A program made the position numbers and the translations under genes. A stretch of DNA of 64,000 nt from Pseudomonadales bacterium (GTDB taxonomy: Bacteria > Pseudomonadota > Gammaproteobacteria > Pseudomonadales > Azotimanducaceae), in contig JACKNX010000002.1 in NCBI GenBank assembly GCA_024234635.1, forward strand, positions 434,001-498,000. The letters are read 5' to 3'. A model generated the notes under the pieces. It ran no database searches. It saw only the letters and a program-made list of their open reading frames with translations, and had not been told where the DNA came from. How positions within the stretch are numbered: the first letter of the stretch is position 1; each line of letters starts with the position of its first letter. Positions 59,571 to 64,000 of the stretch are shown in pieces.

Positions 59571-61994
59571 CTACACAACAATCCCGGCTTCGTAGGCGGC
59601 GGCGATTTCATCGTCGCTCAACTGCAACACGTCGCTCAGCACTTCGTAGCTGTGTTCGCCGAGACACGGCGCCGGGCGACGCGGACCACTGTCGTATCCG
59701 GCGATACGAAACTGGTGGCCGGCATAGGGAATGTGCCCCATCTCCGTGTGATCGAGATAGTGATAGAAACCCCGATGCGCGTACTGCGGATCGGCCAGCA
59801 GATCGCTGCTGCGCTGGACCACACCCGCCGGCACACCAACCGCCTGCAGCGCGCGCATCACCTCGTCGGGCTTGCGCAGCCTGGTCCATTCGGCGATCTC
59901 CGCATCGAGCGAATCGTGCCGCGCCTGTCGCCCGGCCACCGTGGCAAGGCTGGTATCTGCCAGCCAGTCTTCCCGGCCAAGTACCCGGCACAGCGCCTGC
60001 CACTGATCGTCGGTCAGCACCGAGATGGCACACCACAGATCATCGCCGCAGCAGGGATAGACACCTTCCGGCGCCGTGAAGCGGGACCGATTGCCATTGC
60101 GACGCGCGGCAAACCCGTTGATCTGCAGATCCAGCAGTTCCGGAGCCAGGAAATGCAATGCCGTTTCAATCTGCGCCACGTCGATGAAACAGCCCTCACC
60201 GGTGCGACGCCGGTGATCCAGCGCCGCGGCAAGCAGCGCGGACACGAACCGCGGCGCGATGGTGTCTGTATAGGCAACCCAGGGTCCGTTGGGCGGGCGG
60301 TCCGGATATCCCGTAACTTCGTAGAACCCGGCAATGGACGCCGCGTGGTAACCGTACCCCGCCATCGCGCTCGCCGGTCCGGTCTGCCCCATCAGGCAGG
60401 TACTGACCATGATGATGCCGGGATTCAGCCTGGAGACTTCCTCATAACCCAGTCCCATGCGCTCGATGGCGCCCGGGGCAAAGCTCTCCACGAACACATC
60501 GGACTGCACAATCAGCCGCTTCGCCGTTTCTATGGCTGCGCGAGACTTCAGGTTGAGCGCGATGCTCAGCTTCGACGTATTGAAATCGCCGAAAAATTGC
60601 GATCTGTTCCAGCCCCGCTCATCGTCCTTGAACGGTCCATTCCCGCGCAGCACGTCCGGGCGGTTTTCCGACTCCACCCGCACCACGGTAGCACCGTGAT
60701 CCGCCAGGAACTTTGTCGTGATGGGGCCCACGCCCACCCAGGCAAAATCGGTAACCCGCAGCCCTTCAAAGGGTAACGAGGTGGCGACATTCGTTGCCTC
60801 GCTGACCGAACCACGACGCGCCGCAACGGCCAGTTCCGCGCGAATTTCCGCGCCATGCGCATCCAGCGGGGGGGCGGCGCGCACGATCTGTAACGGGCTC
60901 GTCGTGGGTTTCGCCCACACGCCTGGAAAACGCACGTCCGCGCGCCCGGCCAACGGTTGCGGCCGCCAGTAGCCGCGCACGTGCAGCTGTTCCACCGCCA
61001 GCAGTTCCTGCAAGGTGTTGACGGGCGCCAGCGAAATTCGATTCGCCAGCCCGTATTCGTACCAGTGTGCCCGAGGATGGCGAATCAGCAGCGCGCGCAG
61101 GAGCGCGACCCCCTCCGCCATGTTGAGCGGCTTATGATCGGGGTTCAGGGTATTGAGATCGTATTCGGCCCAGTCCACGTCCCGCAGCCAGGCTTCGCCG
61201 ACACCTTCCTCGATCATGCGTTCGCTGAGTGCACTGAGCACCTTGCCGTGCGGCACCGCCACCAGATGGCCATCCGCTACCGCGTGCAGGATCTCCAGGC
61301 GCCGGGTATCGGAACCCCGCTCGAAATCAAAACCCTGTATGGCATAGGCATCCATGGCGTTGAGCATGGTCCACGTCATCGCGCACTGCGCCGAGACATC
61401 CACGAACTGCGCGCCGGCCCCCCGTAACATGCGCGCGTGCGCGACCATCGCCGCGACAAAGGCTTCCGCGCCGGCGTGCCGCCACACCTGTGGCACGCTC
61501 AGCCGTACCGGCGGCCGGTCCGGCGGTCCCTGCAGCGCCACGGGGCCACCCATCGCGGCAATCACCAGATCGGACGCCGCCAGCTCCGCATGCGGGCCAT
61601 CGTCGCCGAATGCCGTCAGTCGAACGAAGACGATGCGCGGATTGAGCTCCCGGGCACGTTCAAAGGTAATGCCATACGGTGCCAGCGGACTCGGCCGGGC
61701 AACTTCGAACAGGAAGTCGGCACGGCGCACGAGGTCTTCCAGCGTCGCCCTGTCCCGCAGATCCGCAGGGTCCAGCATGATGGACCGTTTGTTGCGATTG
61801 AACGCCACGAACGGCAGGCTGATCGCCTCCCCTTCGGGGTCCCGCGCCAGCGGTTGCTCGCGTCGGGCGGTACTGCCACCGGGCGGCTCAACCCGAATGA
61901 CATCGGCCCCCAGATCGCCCATGAGCATGGGACCAATCTGGGCGCGGTCGTCAGTGAAATCCAGAACAATGTACGGCGATAGCATGCCTGCCAT
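59571..61994 (-). CDS. Fused double CaiB/BaiF (class III) CoA-transferase
   Basis: An 807-residue protein made of two class III CoA-transferase units, about 1-395 and 405-807. Both halves keep the aspartate that forms the acyl anhydride: D199 (AQFVDVSAQ) and D605 (GCFIDVAQIE). The usual enzymes are homodimers of 400-residue interlocked chains, so this fusion is a covalent heterodimer. It moves CoA between carboxylic acids. ATG 61994 with GGAGAT upstream is preferred over a longer frame. It is transcribed alone, divergent from asnS. Confidence 0.9.
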   Translation of the reverse strand: MAGMLSPYIVLDFTDDRAQIGPMLMGDLGADVIRVEPPGGSTARREQPLARDPEGEAISLPFVAFNRNKRSIMLDPADLRDRATLEDLVRRADFLFEVARPSPLAPYGITFERARELNPRIVFVRLTAFGDDGPHAELAASDLVIAAMGGPVALQGPPDRPPVRLSVPQVWRHAGAEAFVAAMVAHARMLRGAGAQFVDVSAQCAMTWTMLNAMDAYAIQGFDFERGSDTRRLEILHAVADGHLVAVPHGKVLSALSERMIEEGVGEAWLRDVDWAEYDLNTLNPDHKPLNMAEGVALLRALLIRHPRAHWYEYGLANRISLAPVNTLQELLAVEQLHVRGYWRPQPLAGRADVRFPGVWAKPTTSPLQIVRAAPPLDAHGAEIRAELAVAARRGSVSEATNVATSLPFEGLRVTDFAWVGVGPITTKFLADHGATVVRVESENRPDVLRGNGPFKDDERGWNRSQFFGDFNTSKLSIALNLKSRAAIETAKRLIVQSDVFVESFAPGAIERMGLGYEEVSRLNPGIIMVSTCLMGQTGPASAMAGYGYHAASIAGFYEVTGYPDRPPNGPWVAYTDTIAPRFVSALLAAALDHRRRTGEGCFIDVAQIETALHFLAPELLDLQINGFAARRNGNRSRFTAPEGVYPCCGDDLWCAISVLTDDQWQALCRVLGREDWLADTSLATVAGRQARHDSLDAEIAEWTRLRKPDEVMRALQAVGVPAGVVQRSSDLLADPQYAHRGFYHYLDHTEMGHIPYAGHQFRIAGYDSGPRRPAPCLGEHSYEVLSDVLQLSDDEIAAAYEAGIVV

Positions 61995-62261
61995 GGTGGC
62001 GTTGATCTCCAGTCGGGGCCGCGGGCACCCCTGGTGAGGGCACGCACGGCAGTCATTGCAACAGACGACCGGAACAAAGGACCGCTCGAAACCAGGAAGC
62101 GGCGCCAACCCGATTTCCCCCCATTCCCGGCAGGCGACTGTAGGGGAGAGAGTCCCGGCCGACAATCACCCGCTCCACCGGAGGCGGCCATTGCCGCGGC
62201 AGCCGCCACAGCGGGCAGGTGAATGATTTATCATGCGCGCTTCGCCTTTTTCGTGGAAACC

Positions 62262-63635
<1,374 letters not shown>

Positions 63636-63695
63636 CATGAACAAGAAGGAGCATCACAGCCGCGACACCCGGCAACGGTGGGATTGGCGCCACTC

Positions 63696-64000
63696 ATGAA
63701 ATTTCTGCACACGCTTGCGCGCATCAGGCCGTTTGCCGCGCCCTATCGATGGTCGCTGGCCGGCGGCGTGGTGGCGTTCGGCATCTCGCGCGTGCTGGAA
63801 GCCATGGTTCCCCTGTGCATGGCCATGGGCATCGACCGCCTGGCGGCTGGCAACCACGACATCACCCTGCCCGTGGTCGGCATCTTTCTGGCGGTAACCT
63901 GTCGCTATGTGGTGGTAACGTTTGCCCGCTATTCGGTGCGACGTGTTGGTCAGTACGTCGCCTATGACCTTCGTCGCGCGCTTTATGAAAGCCTGCAGCG
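63696..64000 (+). CDS. ABC exporter (MsbA-like transmembrane/ATPase), 3' end outside window
   Basis: The first 101 residues of an ABC transporter with fused membrane and ATPase domains. FAAPYRWSLAGGVVAFGISRVLEAMVPL forms TM1 and RRVGQYVAYDLRRALYESLQ the first intracellular coupling-helix region, as in MsbA-type exporters. The nucleotide-binding domain is beyond the window end, so the substrate type cannot be judged. It starts 60 bp after asnS. Confidence 0.8.
   Translation, partial: MKFLHTLARIRPFAAPYRWSLAGGVVAFGISRVLEAMVPLCMAMGIDRLAAGNHDITLPVVGIFLAVTCRYVVVTFARYSVRRVGQYVAYDLRRALYESLQ

Noticed and set aside
59099..60776. Long plus-strand frames of 326 and 503 residues through the 114-bp repeats
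   Set aside because: Frames stay open because the repeat length is a multiple of three, then run antisense to the CoA-transferase gene. Composition is arginine/proline-rich as expected from antisense GC-rich DNA.

Overview
The window is 64 kb of dense, GC-rich DNA with about 60 protein genes, no rRNA, no convincing tRNA and no transposase. TonB receptor, RND pump, lipoproteins, glutathione enzymes (glyoxalase I, GST) and a bacterial asparaginyl-tRNA synthetase point to a Gram-negative proteobacterium. The load of Rieske oxygenases, P450, acyl-CoA ligases, short-chain dehydrogenases (SDR) and CoA-transferase is typical of gammaproteobacteria that live on hydrocarbons, steroids or other refractory organics. 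Placement below class is not possible from the sequence alone.

Layout. 1-5473 (minus strand): a catabolic operon with Rieske oxygenase, Rieske ferredoxin, SDR, ThuA-like protein, luciferase-like oxidoreductase and a class III aminotransferase that runs off the left edge. 5657-14739: a zinc-free alcohol dehydrogenase-like reductase, a heparinase II/III protein, a Baeyer-Villiger-type monooxygenase, and a divergent pair made of a vWA-like lipoprotein and a winged-helix/TM/TPR regulator. 14756-19826: degenerate SDR, second ThuA-like protein, TetR regulator translationally coupled to a P450, and an acyl-CoA ligase. 19928-24461: E1alpha, E1beta, AcoX and an E2 with two E3-binding domains, but no E3. 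24743-31719: DUF35/thiolase pair, TauD-type dioxygenase, acyl-CoA ligase, methyltransferase, acyl-CoA dehydrogenase and a crotonase with altered catalytic residues. 31730-38885: hydrolase, DUF6265 protein, atypical SDR, HpaB-like flavoprotein, BepA-like protease, two very small proteins, glyoxalase I and GST. 39159-46460: RND pump followed by a rifampicin-phosphotransferase-like dikinase and a co-translated small membrane protein. 46630-48857 (minus): CitE-like lyase, SDR and CMD protein. 49322-55982: TonB receptor with an internal CxxCH, threonine dehydratase and flavodoxin-like protein sharing a perfectly palindromic 20-bp promoter, GPH transporter and FemAB/GNAT protein. 56019-58838 (minus): beta-carbonic anhydrase, SulP transporter, ArsR. 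58839-64000: repeat-rich gap, fused CaiB-type CoA-transferase, asnS and the start of an ABC exporter.

How the parts fit. The catabolic genes look like several modular routes that activate an acid to its CoA ester (two ligases, one CoA-transferase), oxidise it (acyl-CoA dehydrogenase, crotonase, thiolase/DUF35) and attack rings or ketones with O2 (Rieske, P450, BVMO, TauD, HpaB-like). Substrates cannot be read from the sequence.

The most unusual non-coding signals are: a dispersed intergenic palindromic repeat family of about 190 bp (9001, 24479, 58970 and a solo hairpin at 34036) with one internally inverted copy; a perfect 114-bp tandem duplication carrying 26-nt hairpins (59321-59548); and the symmetric, apparently near-leaderless bidirectional promoter at 52822-52841.
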